Notes: generated by a model from the sequence alone, not told the origin. DNA of 64,000 bases from Halomonas socia (GCF_010977575.1 NZ_CP048812.1:1550001-1614000); one strand, 5' to 3'; positions 1 through 9,279 are shown, counted from the stretch's first letter. Translations and numbers: made by a program.

Positions 1-402
1 AACATGCCCCAAGATGACACCACTCTGCCGCGCAGTTTGCAGCGTCTCTACAACCTTGGCATTCGCCCTGACTGGTGGAAGCTGCCGGCCATGTCGGATG
101 TCGCCTGGCGGGCAGTGGGGCGAATTATCGACACCCAGGACCCCCGCTGCCGAGGTGTGGTGCTGCTTGGCCTCGATGCACCCATGGACGAGTTGAAGCA
201 GGGCTTCGGCTCCGCCGCCCGGCAGCCGCGCTGCAAGGGATTCACCGTAGGTCGCACCCTGTTCGCCGCGGCGAGTCGCGAGTGGTTAGGGGGGCGCATT
301 GATGATGCCACCCTAGTGAGCCGCGTCGCCGACAACTATGCCGAACTGATCCAGGAGTGGCGACGCCTGCGCAGCGCCGCCCCCCAGTTGGAGGAAGCCT
401 GA
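1..402 (+). CDS. iolC: IolC C-terminal part: 5-dehydro-2-deoxygluconokinase / aldolase-like domain (partial, 5' end outside window)
   Basis: The frame is open from the first base of the window, so this is the 3' end of a longer gene; the first visible Met (position 4) is not taken as the start. The roughly 133 visible residues resemble the DUF2090 domain fused behind the PfkB-type sugar kinase in proteobacterial IolC proteins (GIRPDWWKL, VVLLGLDAP, FTVGRTLF). In inositol catabolism IolC phosphorylates 5-dehydro-2-deoxy-D-gluconate, and the fused domain is thought to do the following aldol cleavage. The kinase part cannot be seen here. The gene ends one base before the iolD start codon, so the two are translationally linked. 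Confidence 0.8.
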   Translation, partial: NMPQDDTTLPRSLQRLYNLGIRPDWWKLPAMSDVAWRAVGRIIDTQDPRCRGVVLLGLDAPMDELKQGFGSAARQPRCKGFTVGRTLFAAASREWLGGRIDDATLVSRVADNYAELIQEWRRLRSAAPQLEEA

Positions 403-403
403 T

Positions 404-2251
404 ATGCACACTATTCGTCTCACCATGGCCCAAGCGCTGGTCAAGTTCCTGGCCGCCCAGCGCATCGAGCATGAGGGGCGCGAGGTGCCACTGTTCGAGG
501 GTGTCTTCGCCATCTTCGGCCACGGCAACGTGGCCGGCCTTGGGGAAGCGCTCTACCACGCCCAGGACGCCCTGCCGACCCTGCGCGCCCATAATGAGCA
601 GACCATGGCCCATGCGGCCATCGCCTTTGCCAAGGCCAACGGCCGGCGACGGCTGATGGCAGCCACCAGCTCCATCGGGCCGGGCGCCACCAACATGGTG
701 ACCGCTGCGGCCTTGGCCCATGCCAACCGCCTGCCGGTCCTGCTGCTGCCGGGGGACACCTTCGCCACCCGTGAACCCGACCCGGTGCTGCAGCAGGTGG
801 AGCACTTCGGTGACCCGACCATCACGGTCAATGACTGCTTCCGTCCGGTGTCGCGCTTCTTCGATCGCATCACCCGCCCGGAGCAGCTGCTGACTAGCCT
901 GCCCCAGGCCATTGCCACCCTGCTCGACCCGGAGCACTGCGGCCCCGCGACCCTGGCGCTACCCCAGGACGTCCAGACCTTCGCTTACGACTATCCTGAG
1001 GCCTTCTTCACCCCGAGGGTGCACCGCATCCGCCGCCCCCAACCGGACTCGCGGGAGCTGGAAGACGCCATTGCCGTCCTGGCACGTGCCAAGCGACCAC
1101 TGATCCTAGCCGGTGGGGGTGTGCACTATGCCGACGCCTGCGAGCGTCTCGGCGAGTTCGCCCAGGCCCATGGCGTGCCGGTGGCCGAGACACAGGCTGG
1201 AAAGGGGGCCCTGGCCGACGCACATCCCTGTGCGGTGGGCGCCATCGGTGTCACCGGCAGCGTCGTCGCCAACCGCCTGGCTGAGCAGGCGGACGTGATT
1301 CTCGCCGTGGGCACCCGCTTGCAGGATTTCACCACCGGATCCAGGGCACTCTTCGAGCGTGACGACGTCACCCTGGTAGCCCTCAACGTGGGGCGCTTCG
1401 ATAGTCAGAAGCATCACGCCATACCGCTGGTCGGTGATGCTCTTGTTGGCCTTGCGGCACTCGACACCGGCTTGGCCGAGTGGTGTGCCTCCGACGCCTG
1501 GCGGGAGCAGACCGGCAGCCTCAAGCGCGAATGGGCCGAGGTGGTGGCTCGCGTCACCGCCGACGACGGTCGCGAGCTGCCCACCGACGCCCAGGTGATT
1601 GGTGCGGTCAATCGCCAGGCCGGGGAGGACGGCACCGTGGTCTGCGCCGCCGGCGGGCTTCCGGGTGAGCTGCACAAGCTGTGGCAGGCCTCCGGTCCGG
1701 GCAGCTACCACGTGGAGTACGGCTTCTCGTGCATGGGCTACGAGATCGCCGGCGGCCTGGGGGTCAAGATGGCGCGTCCCGAGCGCGAGGTGTTCGTGAT
1801 GGTGGGGGATGGCTCCTACCTGATGCACAACTCCGAGCTCGCCACCTCGGTGATGCTAGGCCACAAGCTGGTCGTGGTGGTGCTCGACAACCGCGGCTAC
1901 GGCTGCATCAACCGCCTGCAGCAGGCCACCGGCGGGGCTGGTTTCAACAACCTTCTCGAGGACTGCCGCACGGTAGCGGAAGGCGCACCGAAGATGGATT
2001 TCGCGGCCCACGCTCGAAGCCTGGGCTGTCAGGCGGAGAGCGTGTGCGGCATCCAAGCGTTGGAGCAGGCGCTGGGACGCGCTCGCCAGGCCAGCGGCAC
2101 CTACGTTATCGCCCTGGATACCGACCCGCTACCCAGCACCGCCGAGGGCGGCGCCTGGTGGGAGGTGGCGGTGCCCGAGGTCTCTCAGCGTGAGCAGGTC
2201 AACGAGGCTTACCGCGGTTACCGCGAGGCCAAGCGTCGCCAGCATCACTGA
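404..2251 (+). CDS. iolD: 3D-(3,5/4)-trihydroxycyclohexane-1,2-dione hydrolase (ThDP-dependent)
   Basis: The 615-residue protein has the three-domain thiamine-diphosphate enzyme layout. The N-terminal catalytic glutamate is near residue 65 (RAHNEQTMAHAA). A central dimer/nucleotide-like domain follows. The C-terminal ThDP/Mg motif starts near residue 467 (GDGSYLMHNSE, ending VVVLDN). IolD hydrolyses the ring of the trihydroxycyclohexanedione made by IolE, giving 5-deoxyglucuronate. A GGAGG Shine-Dalgarno lies at about 389-394, inside the end of iolC, which supports the ATG at 404. Neighbours iolC, iolE and mmsA fix the assignment against acetolactate-synthase-like relatives. Confidence 0.95.
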   Translation: MHTIRLTMAQALVKFLAAQRIEHEGREVPLFEGVFAIFGHGNVAGLGEALYHAQDALPTLRAHNEQTMAHAAIAFAKANGRRRLMAATSSIGPGATNMVTAAALAHANRLPVLLLPGDTFATREPDPVLQQVEHFGDPTITVNDCFRPVSRFFDRITRPEQLLTSLPQAIATLLDPEHCGPATLALPQDVQTFAYDYPEAFFTPRVHRIRRPQPDSRELEDAIAVLARAKRPLILAGGGVHYADACERLGEFAQAHGVPVAETQAGKGALADAHPCAVGAIGVTGSVVANRLAEQADVILAVGTRLQDFTTGSRALFERDDVTLVALNVGRFDSQKHHAIPLVGDALVGLAALDTGLAEWCASDAWREQTGSLKREWAEVVARVTADDGRELPTDAQVIGAVNRQAGEDGTVVCAAGGLPGELHKLWQASGPGSYHVEYGFSCMGYEIAGGLGVKMARPEREVFVMVGDGSYLMHNSELATSVMLGHKLVVVVLDNRGYGCINRLQQATGGAGFNNLLEDCRTVAEGAPKMDFAAHARSLGCQAESVCGIQALEQALGRARQASGTYVIALDTDPLPSTAEGGAWWEVAVPEVSQREQVNEAYRGYREAKRRQHH

Positions 2252-2315
2252 TTTTCCAATCCGAACACGAACAGCCAGAAGTAGGCCAACAGGCTCACTT
2301 GATCAGGAGTTTCTC

Positions 2316-3218
2316 ATGTCTACCGTACGCCTGGGGATCAATCCCCTGACCTGGACCAACGACGACTTGCCGAGCCTGGGGGCCGACACTCCGCTGGAGG
2401 TCTGCCTGGAAGAGGGCCGTGAGGCGGGGTTTTCCGGCTTCGAACTCGGCAACAAGTTCCCGCGCACGCCGGATGCGCTTTCGGACGTGCTGGGTCGCTA
2501 CGACCTGGCGCTGGTCTCCGGCTGGTACTCCGCTTGCCTACTTGAGCGCAGCCCGGAGGAGGAGATCGAGGCGCTCCAGGACCACCTCGAGCTGCTCAAG
2601 CAGTGTGGTGCCAAGGTCATGGTGTTCTGCGAGGTGAGTCGCTGCGTCCACGGCAACCAGGCCGTCCCGCTTTCCCGGCGCCCTCACCTCAGTGATGCCG
2701 ATTGGCGTCGCTTCACCGAGGGACTAAACGTGGTGGGGGACTACCTCAAGGAGCAGGGCGTACAGCTGGCCTACCACCACCATCTGGGCACCGTGGTGGA
2801 GAGCCAGGAAGACGTGGAACGTATGCTCGACAACACTGGCGACTCCGTTGGCCTGCTGCTCGACCTGGGCCACCTGCGCGGTGCCGGAGGCGACCCGCTG
2901 GCGGTGGCCCAGCGCTACGCCTCGCGGATCAACCATGTGCACTGCAAGGACGTGCGTTTCGGAGTGCTAGAGGAGGTACGCAATCGCGATAAGAGCTTCC
3001 TGGATGGGGTGCTCGACGGTCTCTTCACCGTACCCGGCGATGGTGATGTCGACTTCCTGCCGACCCTGACCCACCTGCGCGAGATGGGTTATCAGGGCTG
3101 GCTGGTGGTCGAGGCCGAGCAAGATCCCGAAGTGGCGCATCCCCTCACCTACGCCCGCCTCGGCTATCGCAACCTGCACGCCCTGGCCGAGCAGGCCGGG
3201 TTCCAGGTCGCTGACTGA
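2316..3218 (+). CDS. iolE: Inosose (2-keto-myo-inositol) dehydratase
   Basis: This 300-residue protein is a sugar-isomerase/AP-endonuclease-2-type TIM barrel. The start MSTVRLGINPLTW and conserved pieces such as GFSGFELGNKFPR, LAYHHHLGTVVE, LLLDLGHLRGAGG and NHVHCKDVR are typical of IolE. Likely metal ligands are the Glu, Asp and His residues in these segments. It dehydrates 2-keto-myo-inositol to the diketone used by IolD. The frame is open further upstream (to 2190), but the ATG at 2316 has an AGGAG ribosome site at 2304-2309 and begins the conserved domain. It lies 64 bases after iolD in the same direction. Confidence 0.93.
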   Translation: MSTVRLGINPLTWTNDDLPSLGADTPLEVCLEEGREAGFSGFELGNKFPRTPDALSDVLGRYDLALVSGWYSACLLERSPEEEIEALQDHLELLKQCGAKVMVFCEVSRCVHGNQAVPLSRRPHLSDADWRRFTEGLNVVGDYLKEQGVQLAYHHHLGTVVESQEDVERMLDNTGDSVGLLLDLGHLRGAGGDPLAVAQRYASRINHVHCKDVRFGVLEEVRNRDKSFLDGVLDGLFTVPGDGDVDFLPTLTHLREMGYQGWLVVEAEQDPEVAHPLTYARLGYRNLHALAEQAGFQVAD

Positions 3219-3261
3219 CATTTCGTGTACCGAACGACGGACTTACAGAGAGAAGATTTCC

Positions 3262-4764
3262 ATGAACCAGATTCAGCATTTCCTTAACGGCCAGGTGGTC
3301 GCAGGTGTCAGTGGCCGTACCGCCCCCGTTTACAACCCTGCTACCGGTGAGCAGAGCGCTGATGTGGCCCTGGCCTCGGCCGACGAAACCCGTGAAGCGG
3401 TGCGTATCGCCCACGAGGCTTTTGCTGGCTGGGCGAAGGTCAGCCCGCTGAAGCGGGCGCGTATCCTGTTCAAGTTCAAGGCGCTGGTCGAGGAGCACGC
3501 CGACGAGCTGGCACGATTGATCTCGCAGGAGCATGGCAAGGTGTTCTCCGACGCCAAGGGCGAGGTGACGCGCGGCCTAGAGGTGGTCGAGTTTGCCTGC
3601 GGCATCCCCCACCTGCAGAAGGGCGAGCACTCGCTGAACGTGGGCACCGGGGTGGACAGCTACTCGATGATGCAGCCGCTGGGCGTCTGCGCCGGCATCT
3701 CGCCGTTCAACTTCCCGGCCATGGTGCCGATGTGGATGTTCCCCATCGCGCTGGCCTGCGGCAACACCTTCGTCATGAAGCCCTCCGAGAAGGATCCCTC
3801 CACGACCATGCGCCTGGCCGAGCTGCTCACCGAGGCTGGCCTGCCGGACGGCGTCTTCAACGTGGTCAACGGCGACAAGGAGTCGGTGGACGTGCTGCTC
3901 ACCGACGAGCGCGTCCAGGCGGTGAGCTTCGTCGGCTCCACGCCCATCGCCGAGACCATCTATGCTACTGCGTCCGCCCACGGCAAGCGGGTCCAGGCCC
4001 TGGGCGGCGCCAAGAATCACATGGTGATCATGCCCGATGCCGACCTCGACCAGGCCGTCGGCGCGCTGATGGGGGCCGCCTATGGCTCCGCCGGTGAGCG
4101 CTGCATGGCGATCTCTGTGGCGGTGCCGGTGGGCGAGGAGACCGCGAGCCGACTGCGCGAGAAGCTGGTGACTGAGCTGGCCAAGCTGCGCGTCGGCCCT
4201 GGGTTGGTAGATGGGCCGGACAACGACATGGGCCCGCTGGTCACCCGCGATCACTTGGAAAAGGTTCGCGGTTATATCCAGGCCGGCGTGGACGAGGGCG
4301 CCGAGCTGGTGGTGGACGGCCGCAAGGCGCGCATCGAGGACGCCGGGGATGGCTACTTCGTGGGTGGCTCGTTGTTCGACCACGTCGTGCCCGGCATGCG
4401 CATCCACAGCGAGGAGATCTTCGGGCCGGTGCTGGCCATCGCTCGGGCGGCGAGCTTCGATGAGGCGGTGGCCATGATCAACGGCCACGAGTATGGCAAC
4501 GGCACCGCCATCTTCACCCGCGACGGTGACGCCGCCCGCCAGTTCTGCGAGCAGATCCAGGTAGGCATGGTCGGCGTCAACGTGCCGATCCCGGTGCCCA
4601 TGGCCTTCCACAGTTTCGGTGGCTGGAAGCGCTCGCTGTTCGGCCCGCTGCATATGCACGGCCCCGACGGCGTGCGCTTCAACACCCGCATGAAAACCAT
4701 CACCCAGCGCTGGCCCAGCGGTATTCGCGAAGAGACCAATCATTTCACCATGCCGACCCATTAA
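3262..4764 (+). CDS. mmsA: Methylmalonate/malonate-semialdehyde dehydrogenase (CoA-acylating)
   Basis: A 500-residue aldehyde dehydrogenase superfamily member. The catalytic cysteine is Cys281 (GSAGERCMAISVAV). The ISPFNFPAMVPMWM and ALGGAKNHMVIMPDADLD segments are characteristic of the MmsA/IolA branch. The enzyme converts malonate semialdehyde, the end product of inositol breakdown, and methylmalonate semialdehyde from valine, to acetyl-CoA or propionyl-CoA with NAD and CoA. In this operon the inositol role (iolA) is likely. A purine-rich stretch (AGAGAGAAG) precedes the ATG. Length and ends match the family. Confidence 0.93.
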   Translation: MNQIQHFLNGQVVAGVSGRTAPVYNPATGEQSADVALASADETREAVRIAHEAFAGWAKVSPLKRARILFKFKALVEEHADELARLISQEHGKVFSDAKGEVTRGLEVVEFACGIPHLQKGEHSLNVGTGVDSYSMMQPLGVCAGISPFNFPAMVPMWMFPIALACGNTFVMKPSEKDPSTTMRLAELLTEAGLPDGVFNVVNGDKESVDVLLTDERVQAVSFVGSTPIAETIYATASAHGKRVQALGGAKNHMVIMPDADLDQAVGALMGAAYGSAGERCMAISVAVPVGEETASRLREKLVTELAKLRVGPGLVDGPDNDMGPLVTRDHLEKVRGYIQAGVDEGAELVVDGRKARIEDAGDGYFVGGSLFDHVVPGMRIHSEEIFGPVLAIARAASFDEAVAMINGHEYGNGTAIFTRDGDAARQFCEQIQVGMVGVNVPIPVPMAFHSFGGWKRSLFGPLHMHGPDGVRFNTRMKTITQRWPSGIREETNHFTMPTH

Positions 4765-4779
4765 CGAAACACTGCACAA

Positions 4780-5435
4780 ATGCCTACACGAGCGAATCGC
4801 TGCGTTACGCGGTGCCCGCTGGACTGGCATGCCCAGCGGGCCACCGCCGGCGCCGGCGCCGGGGCCTTGGGGGATGTGGGCTCACACATCCTCAACATGG
4901 CGGAATACCTGACCGGCCAGCGCGTCAGCGAGGTGTTCGGCCAACTGCAGACGGTGATTCCCAGGCGTCCCCTGCCCGACGGCAGTGATGGCATGGGGGA
5001 GGTCGAAAACGATGACCAGGCTCAAGCGTTGCTGCGCTTCGATGGCGGCCTGATCGGAAATATGGAGACCTCCCAAGTGGCTACCGGGCGCAAGATGGGG
5101 CTGGCTTACACCATTACCGGCACCAAGGGCTCGATCATCTTCGACCAGGAGCGCATGAGCGAGCTGCAGCTCTACAAGCACGCAGGGCCTGAGGGAGACG
5201 CGGCTTCAGCACCCTGTTGATCGGCCCCGAACATCCCGACTATGCCGCCTTCAGCCCCGCTCCTGGCCATGGCCAGGGCTACAACGACCAGAAGATCATC
5301 GAGATCCGTGATCTAGTGGAGGGTATCGTGGGCGGCAGGCCTCTCTACCCGGATTTCCGTGAGGCCTGGCGGGTCAATCGCATCATCGACGCCATCGAGG
5401 TTTCTCACTATGAAGGCTGTTGGGTTGGCGTATGA
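4780..5435 (+). pseudogene. Remnant of a Gfo/Idh/MocA-family (inositol dehydrogenase-like) oxidoreductase
   Basis: Two overlapping frames together encode only the C-terminal half of a Gfo/Idh/MocA oxidoreductase. The first (4780-5220) carries GALGDVGSHILNMAEYLTG and ENDDQAQALLRFDGG. The second (from about 5202) carries LLIGPEHPDYAAF and the family C-terminus to the stop at 5433-5435. Adding one C near 5199-5200 would restore GDRGFSTLLIGPEHP, so a one-base deletion is inferred. The N-terminal Rossmann NAD-binding domain, some 150 or more residues, is missing. The region just after mmsA starts directly in the middle of the fold. It probably was an inositol or inosose dehydrogenase of the iol operon. 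The first open frame could still yield a useless peptide. Confidence 0.8.
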
Positions 5436-5460
5436 ATATAGTGCCTGTCCCTTAACTTGT

Positions 5461-6747
5461 TCAGTCGGGGATATGCCAGGTCTCCGGACACTCCGCGCTG
5501 CGGAACAGACGCTGGGCGCAACATGCGTTGCCGCGTTGGGCTAGCACCTCGCGGCTTGCGCTGAGGCCCTCCAGCAGCGCTTGGGTGGGGTGGCGCACCG
5601 AGAGCAGCGTCAGGTCGCCGTGGCGGGTCAGGGCGTAGTCGGCGGCAAGCGACTCGATCAGCGGGGTGAGGCGCGCGGGATGAGTGTCGAGGCATAGCGA
5701 CAGACGCATGGCGCCGCTGTCGATCAGGTTGGCGTGCAGGCCGGCGTCGACCAGGCGGCCGAATACGTCGTGCTGGCGGATTTCGTCCATGAACGAGAAG
5801 TCGCGGGGTTGTATCTCCAGCAGCACCTGCTCCTCGGCGATGATGCAGGCCGGCGTGGGGTCGTCGCCGCCGCGCTCCGAGATCACGCTGGGCGGGGCAT
5901 CCAGGGCCTCGAACGAACGCACCTTGAGCGGGATACGCCGCTCGCGCAGCGGGGCCAGGGTCTTGGGGTGGATTACCTTGGCGCCCAGCCAGGCCAGTTC
6001 GATGGCCTCGTCGTAGCTGAGCCGCATCAGTTGGCGGGCATTGTCGAAGCGCCGCGGGTCGGCGTTGAACAGCCCCGGCACATCCTTCCAGATCACCACC
6101 TCGTCGGCGTCCAGGCAGTGGGCGATGATCGCCACGCTGAAATCCGAGCCCTCTCGGCCTAGCGTTGTCGCGAGGCCGTCGGTGCTGCCGCCGATAAAGC
6201 CCTGGGTGACCACCAGCCGCTTGCCATGCAGTGCCTGCAGGCGCTGGGAGGTCTCGGCCCAGTCGACGTTGGCGGCCTGGTGGTTGGCATCGGTGATGAT
6301 CAGCCGGCGGGCGTCGTGCCAGTCGCAGGGCAGATCGATCTCGTTGAACCAGGCGCTGACGATGGTGGTGGAGAGCAGTTCTCCATAGCAGATCGTCTGG
6401 TCGTAATGGCGGGGGCGGGCGTCGTCGCGATGCTTGCGGTGGCGTGCGTCGAGCTCCGTCAGCAGTTCCTCGACGCGTTCGCCAACCTTGCCCTGTCGGG
6501 TTCCGAACAGGGCCTCGACGCTGGTTAGATGGTCGCGGCGCAGTGCCTCGAGCTGCTGGCGATAGTCGTCCTCGTCGCTGCCGCGGGCTGCGGCTAGCAG
6601 GGCCTCCAGGGCATTGGTGGTCTTGCCCATGGCGGAGACTACCACCACGTCGGGGCGGGCCTCGAGGTGGAACAGTAGCTCGCCCAGGTGGCGAATCGCA
6701 TCGGCGTCCTTGATCGAGGCGCCGCCGAACTTGAATACCGTCGTCAT
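5461..6747 (-). CDS. Aspartate kinase
   Basis: The 428-residue amino-acid kinase begins MTTVFKFGGASIKDADAIR, with the KFGG phosphate-binding loop, and has the aspartokinase segment GSDFSVAIIAHCLDADEVV. The C-terminal ~130 residues look like tandem ACT regulatory domains. It phosphorylates L-aspartate on the way to aspartate semialdehyde. The frame is open to 6831, but a GGGAGAG ribosome site just upstream makes the ATG at 6747 best; a further ATG lies at 6777. It is not the ectoine-type Ask_Ect as I remember that family. It points the same way as nspC and the carboxynorspermidine dehydrogenase but is separated from them by a terminator. A dedicated supply of aspartate semialdehyde for polyamine synthesis is inferred. 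Confidence 0.85.
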   Translation of the reverse strand: MTTVFKFGGASIKDADAIRHLGELLFHLEARPDVVVVSAMGKTTNALEALLAAARGSDEDDYRQQLEALRRDHLTSVEALFGTRQGKVGERVEELLTELDARHRKHRDDARPRHYDQTICYGELLSTTIVSAWFNEIDLPCDWHDARRLIITDANHQAANVDWAETSQRLQALHGKRLVVTQGFIGGSTDGLATTLGREGSDFSVAIIAHCLDADEVVIWKDVPGLFNADPRRFDNARQLMRLSYDEAIELAWLGAKVIHPKTLAPLRERRIPLKVRSFEALDAPPSVISERGGDDPTPACIIAEEQVLLEIQPRDFSFMDEIRQHDVFGRLVDAGLHANLIDSGAMRLSLCLDTHPARLTPLIESLAADYALTRHGDLTLLSVRHPTQALLEGLSASREVLAQRGNACCAQRLFRSAECPETWHIPD

Positions 6748-6864
6748 ACCGTCTCTCCCTGGCGGTGGATGTGTCATGGCTACAATGCGGCAATCCTGGG
6801 ATGGACGAAAGAGGTGAGTTGCGGTGGGCAAGCGAGCCGCGCTGGCGGCATAAGGGCGCGCAGC

Positions 6865-6888
6865 AAAAAGGCACCCGAAGGTGCCTTG
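6865..6888 (-). terminator. Rho-independent terminator after nspC
   Basis: On the minus strand the stem GGCACC-TTCG-GGTGCC is followed directly by TTTTTG. It lies about 20 bases after the nspC stop codon and so ends the polyamine transcript before the aspartate kinase gene. Confidence 0.85.
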
Positions 6889-6909
6889 TCGAGAGCCAGC
6901 GTAGGCCGC

Positions 6910-8076
6910 TCAGCTGAGCCGCTGCATATAGTCCACATAGCCGAAGGTCCGCACCGTGCGCACCTCGCGGCTGGCCTCATCGATGCGGCAGATCGACGGC
7001 AGGCGGATGCCGTTGAAGGTGGTGGTCTTGACCATGGTGTAGTGGGCCATGTCGGTGAACACCAGGCGGTCGCCGATTCGAAGCGGCTCATCGAACGAGT
7101 AGTCGCCGATCACATCGCCGGCGAGACACGTCATGCCCCCCAGGCGATAGGTGTGGGCCTTCTCGTTGGGTTCGCCGCCGCCGATGATCTGCGGCCGGTA
7201 GGGCATCTCCAGCACGTCGGGCATATGCGCGGTGGCGGAGGTGTCGAGGATGGCGATGGGGCCGTCATTGTCGACGATATCCAGCACCGAGCAGACCAGG
7301 TAGCCGGTGTTGAGCGCGATGGCCTCGCCCGGCTCCAGATAAACGGTGAGGTGCGGGTGGCGCTCCCGGAAGTCGCGGATCACCCGTACCAGCCGCTCGA
7401 CGTCGTAGTCGGCGCGGGTGATATGGTGGCCGCCGCCGAAGTTGACCCAAGTGAGGCCGGCGAGGTAGTGGCCGAAGCGCTCCTCGAAGGCCGCCAGGGT
7501 CGACTCCAGGTCGTCGCTGTTCTGCTCGCACAGGGTGTGGAAGTGCAGCCCCTCGAGGCCTTCCATCACCTCCGGGGTGAGGTCACGCGCCCGGGTGCCG
7601 AGCCGCGAGCCCGGCGCACAGGGGTCGTAGAGCGGCACCGTGCCGGTAGAGTGCTCCGGATTGACCCGCATGCCGCAGGAGACCCGGCGGGGTGCGGCTG
7701 CAATGGTGTCACGGAAGCGCCGCCACTGGCCCGGCGAGTTGAAGCTGAGGTGATCCGCGTAGCGCAGCACCACCGCCATCTCGTCCGCGGTAAAGGCCGG
7801 CGAGTAGCAGTGCACCTCGCCGCCGAAGGTCTCGGCGCCGAGGCGCGTCTCGTCCTGGCCGCTGGACGTGGTGCCCACCAGGTACTCGCGGATCATGGGG
7901 AAGCAGTCCCACATGGCGAAACCCTTCAACGCCAGCAGGATGCGCGCGCCGCTGCGCGCCTGGACGTCGGCAAGGCGCTCCAGGTTGCGGCGCAGCAGGG
8001 CGTCGTCCACTACATAGGCCGGGGAAGGGCAGGCCTGGACGTTAAAGTCCAAACCTGCGTTGCGTGCGTTGGCCAT
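6910..8076 (-). CDS. nspC: Carboxynorspermidine (carboxyspermidine) decarboxylase
   Basis: A 388-residue fold-type III PLP decarboxylase related to alanine racemase and ornithine/DAP decarboxylases. The PLP lysine is Lys51 in LLALKGFAMWDCFP. The TTSSGQDETRLGAETFGGEVH segment and the C-terminal MTCLAGDVIGDYSF block, which provides the substrate cysteine and aspartate, are typical of NspC. It decarboxylates carboxynorspermidine or carboxyspermidine to norspermidine or spermidine, the last step of the alternative spermidine route. The gene starts three bases after the stop of the carboxynorspermidine dehydrogenase gene, so the pair forms an operon. Confidence 0.93.
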   Translation of the reverse strand: MANARNAGLDFNVQACPSPAYVVDDALLRRNLERLADVQARSGARILLALKGFAMWDCFPMIREYLVGTTSSGQDETRLGAETFGGEVHCYSPAFTADEMAVVLRYADHLSFNSPGQWRRFRDTIAAAPRRVSCGMRVNPEHSTGTVPLYDPCAPGSRLGTRARDLTPEVMEGLEGLHFHTLCEQNSDDLESTLAAFEERFGHYLAGLTWVNFGGGHHITRADYDVERLVRVIRDFRERHPHLTVYLEPGEAIALNTGYLVCSVLDIVDNDGPIAILDTSATAHMPDVLEMPYRPQIIGGGEPNEKAHTYRLGGMTCLAGDVIGDYSFDEPLRIGDRLVFTDMAHYTMVKTTTFNGIRLPSICRIDEASREVRTVRTFGYVDYMQRLS

Positions 8077-8079
8077 GGC

Positions 8080-9279
8080 TCAGGCCAGCGGGTCGTGGTC
8101 GGGATCGAGCTCGACGACCTGCCAGGGCAGCCCCATCTCACCGATGCGTGCCATGAAGGGGTCGGGGTCGAGCTGCTCGACGTTGAACACGCCTGCACCC
8201 TTCCAGATGCCTTCCAGCATCAGCATGGCGCCGGTCACCGCCGGCACACCGGTGGTGTAGGAGATCGCCTGGGACTGCACTTCGGCATAGCACTGCTCGT
8301 GGTCGCAGATGTTGTAGATATGCACCTTGCGCCGCTTACCGTCCTTGATGCCGTCGGCGATGATGCCGATGTTGGTCTTGCCCTTGGTGCGCGGGCCCAG
8401 CGAGGCGGGGTCGGGCAGTACCGCCTTGAGGAACTCCAGTGGGGCGATCTCGGCATCGCCGACCTTGATCGGCTCGATGCTGGTCATGCCGACGTTCTCG
8501 AGCACCTTGAGGTGGGTGATGTACTTGTCGGAGAAGGTCATCCAGAAGCGGATGCGCTCCAGGCCCTTGATGTTCTGGCACAGGGATTCCATCTCCTCGT
8601 GGTAGAGCAGGTAGATATCCTTCTCGCCGATGCCGTCGAAGTCGAACTTGCGCTTCACCGCCAGCGGGTCGGTCTCCTTCCACTCGCCCTTCTCCCAGTA
8701 GCGACCCTTCGCGGTGATCTCGCGAATGTTGATCTCCGGGTTGAAGTTGGTGGCGAAGGGGTAGCCGTGGTCGCCGCCGTTGGCATCCAGGATGTCGATG
8801 CGGTGGATCTCGTCGAACAGGTTCTTCTGGGCGTAGGCGCAGTAGATGTTGGTCATGCCCGGGTCGAAGCCGCAGCCCAGGGTGGCCATGTTGCCGGTAT
8901 CCTTGTAGCGGTCCTGGAAGGCCCACTGCTCCTTGTACTCGAACTTGGCCTCGTCGGGGTGCTCGTAGTTGGCGGTGTCCAGGTAGGGCACGCCGGTGCG
9001 CAGACAGGCCTCCATGATGGTCAGGTCCTGATAGGGCAGCGCCACGTGGATCAGCACGTCCGGCTTGAACGACTCGATCAGGGCGACCAGCGCCTCGACG
9101 TCATCGGCATCCACCTGGGCGGTCTGGATCGGGCGATCCAACTGGTCGGCGATCGCCCTGCACTTCGCCTCGTTGCGGCTGGCCAGCATGATCTCGCTGA
9201 ACACCGCGGGATGCTGGGCGCACTTGTGGGTAACGACACCGCCGACGCCGCCGGCGCCAATAATCAGGACTTTGCTCAT
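8080..9279 (-). CDS. Carboxynorspermidine dehydrogenase (saccharopine dehydrogenase family)
   Basis: The 399-residue protein starts MSKVLIIGAGGVGGVVTHKC, an NAD(P) Rossmann motif, and has the saccharopine-dehydrogenase-like segments GVPYLDTANYEHPDEAKFEY and LGCGFDPGMTNIYCAYAQK. Carboxy(nor)spermidine dehydrogenase reductively condenses L-aspartate semialdehyde with 1,3-diaminopropane or putrescine. Immediate linkage to nspC (3-base gap) separates it from lysine-metabolism saccharopine dehydrogenases. The open frame extends to 9474, but the conserved Rossmann N-terminus fixes the ATG at 9279. The ribosome site is weak. Confidence 0.9.
   Translation of the reverse strand: MSKVLIIGAGGVGGVVTHKCAQHPAVFSEIMLASRNEAKCRAIADQLDRPIQTAQVDADDVEALVALIESFKPDVLIHVALPYQDLTIMEACLRTGVPYLDTANYEHPDEAKFEYKEQWAFQDRYKDTGNMATLGCGFDPGMTNIYCAYAQKNLFDEIHRIDILDANGGDHGYPFATNFNPEINIREITAKGRYWEKGEWKETDPLAVKRKFDFDGIGEKDIYLLYHEEMESLCQNIKGLERIRFWMTFSDKYITHLKVLENVGMTSIEPIKVGDAEIAPLEFLKAVLPDPASLGPRTKGKTNIGIIADGIKDGKRRKVHIYNICDHEQCYAEVQSQAISYTTGVPAVTGAMLMLEGIWKGAGVFNVEQLDPDPFMARIGEMGLPWQVVELDPDHDPLA

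Noticed and set aside
5461..6747. Ectoine-specific aspartate kinase (Ask_Ect)
   Set aside because: The N-terminus VFKFGGASIKDAD differs from the one I remember for Ask_Ect, and no ectABC genes are next to it.
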